Assembly: GCA_916700875.1 (NCBI GenBank)
Contig: CAKAKS010000066.1
Coordinates: 7,226,243 to 7,290,242 of the forward strand
Source: Sebastes aleutianus
Lineage: Eukaryota; Chordata; Actinopteri; Perciformes; Sebastidae
Reading direction: 5' to 3'
DNA length: 64,000 bases
Every line of letters begins with the position of its first letter. The first letter of the stretch is position 1. A program made the position numbers and the translations under genes. The notes under the pieces are model-generated. The model was not told the origin of the DNA. It searched no databases and saw only the letters and a list, made by a program, of their open reading frames with translations. Positions 63,102 to 64,000 of the stretch are shown in pieces.

Positions 63102-64000
63102 GATAAGATAAAATATTCCTTTATTAGTCCGACAGTGGGGAAATTCTTGCAGTATTACCAAACTAACTAGGTTGTACAACAACTTTGTTCATTTCCTAAT
63201 AATTTAAACTTCCTGGTTTACTCAAAGTTTACCACAGTTAACCACAGAGTAGCTTCCCAGGGGTTAAGAGCCTTCCTCCAGGACATGTTCACAGAACGAT
63301 TCACGTCACACAAGTTTTTTCTCAGCATGTTTCAAACCAGTGGTCCACGGGTCACACGCTTGTTGTTGTAACAATTATCCAATTACTGCTCAACTCGCAG
63401 GGCTAAAACCAGAATTTTAATGGGAAGTCGTTTTTTTTCTGCATCTCCTGCCAGTTTATGAGTCCTTGAAATGAATATCTGTTTCATAAATCGGTAGGAT
63501 AAGAAAACAGTAGCCACATGTTCACACACTAGCACTGTAATGGTGCATTTTATTATACCCATTAACGTCCTGAAGGGCAAGTTGACTTTCATTCAGCGGT
63601 TAGAAAAGTTCTATAGCAGCATGCATGATTAATCAGCAGTGTGTTGCTTTTGACGTTAGAGCAGTGTTGTTGCAGCAAAGCAAGATAGTGATTCATTATA
63701 GTAGCAGCCAGGCAAGGTGTGTAGTAAGATTATGATCCATGACGCTATTTATGCTGGTCCAGAGCGACAGGATAATGATTTATGAGAGTGTCTGTAGAGC
63801 CGGAGTAGCAGGATGGTGATGTGTCCGATGTCATCCAGCCAGGATCAGCTTCCTGGTTACGGCAAGCATGAGTCAGCATAGCAACCAATTAAACCTTGAT
63901 TAGTGATGATTGATAGGAAGTGACAGTGTATGGGTGCCTTGCAGGAACAACCGGCTGTATTATCGTTTTATCATGTTAGATTAGATACATGTTGTCAACA

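Larger units (their letters stand above)
58828..64000 (+). other. aacs: AACS intron 4 (partial)
   Basis: No AACS exon was recognised. It holds a MITE-like start at 59298 (CTTAAAGGAACACTTCACCC), a local 140-bp duplication (61111-61251 and 61582-61720) and a TTAA-flanked element (62271-63101). Directly after that lies a GATAAGATAAAATATTCC stretch resembling a LINE/SINE tail (about 63102-63160). Short CA-rich patches occur near 60980-61025. Confidence 0.55.

Noticed and set aside
58828..64000. AACS exon 5
   Set aside because: I searched for the conserved GYLPNSEHAVEA block after 58827 and found no matching frame, so it most likely lies beyond the window.

Overview
This looks like a vertebrate, most likely teleost (ray-finned fish), chromosome segment. 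The evidence is multi-exon genes with GT-AG introns, vertebrate-type protein families, AT-rich intergenic DNA, abundant (CA)n microsatellites, and many short inverted-terminal-repeat transposons of kinds common in fish. Nothing bacterial, viral or organellar was seen. All three genes are on the + strand.

Layout: (1) About 1.7-8.9 kb holds a gene for a very acidic, Val/Glu/Ala-rich protein. I assembled it from ten coding exons, all in phase 0. The first encodes a short N-terminus that starts MGLVFS, which fits an N-myristoylation signal. I do not recognise the gene. (2) 8.95-13.8 kb is intergenic, with a 218-bp-arm inverted repeat, a head-to-head minisatellite and several copies of a retroposon-like tail. 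(3) 14.08-45.83 kb is a complete GAK gene (cyclin-G-associated kinase, auxilin 2). It has 29 coding exons giving about 1295 residues in the order kinase, PTEN/C2-like, clathrin/AP2-binding linker, J domain. (4) 45.9-52.3 kb is the GAK 3' end plus intergenic repeats, including a 150-bp (CA)n, a promoter-like cluster of CCAAT boxes and a degraded LINE. (5) From 52.57 kb to the window edge lie the first four coding exons of AACS (acetoacetyl-CoA synthetase), about 159 of roughly 670 residues. A 1.07-kb GA-rich satellite begins about 20 bp inside its first intron.

The genes do not form a pathway. GAK works with HSC70 to uncoat clathrin vesicles. AACS is a cytosolic ligase that feeds ketone-body carbon into lipid synthesis. 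Their adjacency is chromosomal order only. The items most worth checking are the unrecognised acidic gene and its duplicated splice acceptor, a possible 9-nt microexon in GAK, a TTAA-flanked transposon with a fossil coding exon in AACS intron 4, and repeats that sit directly on splice sites.
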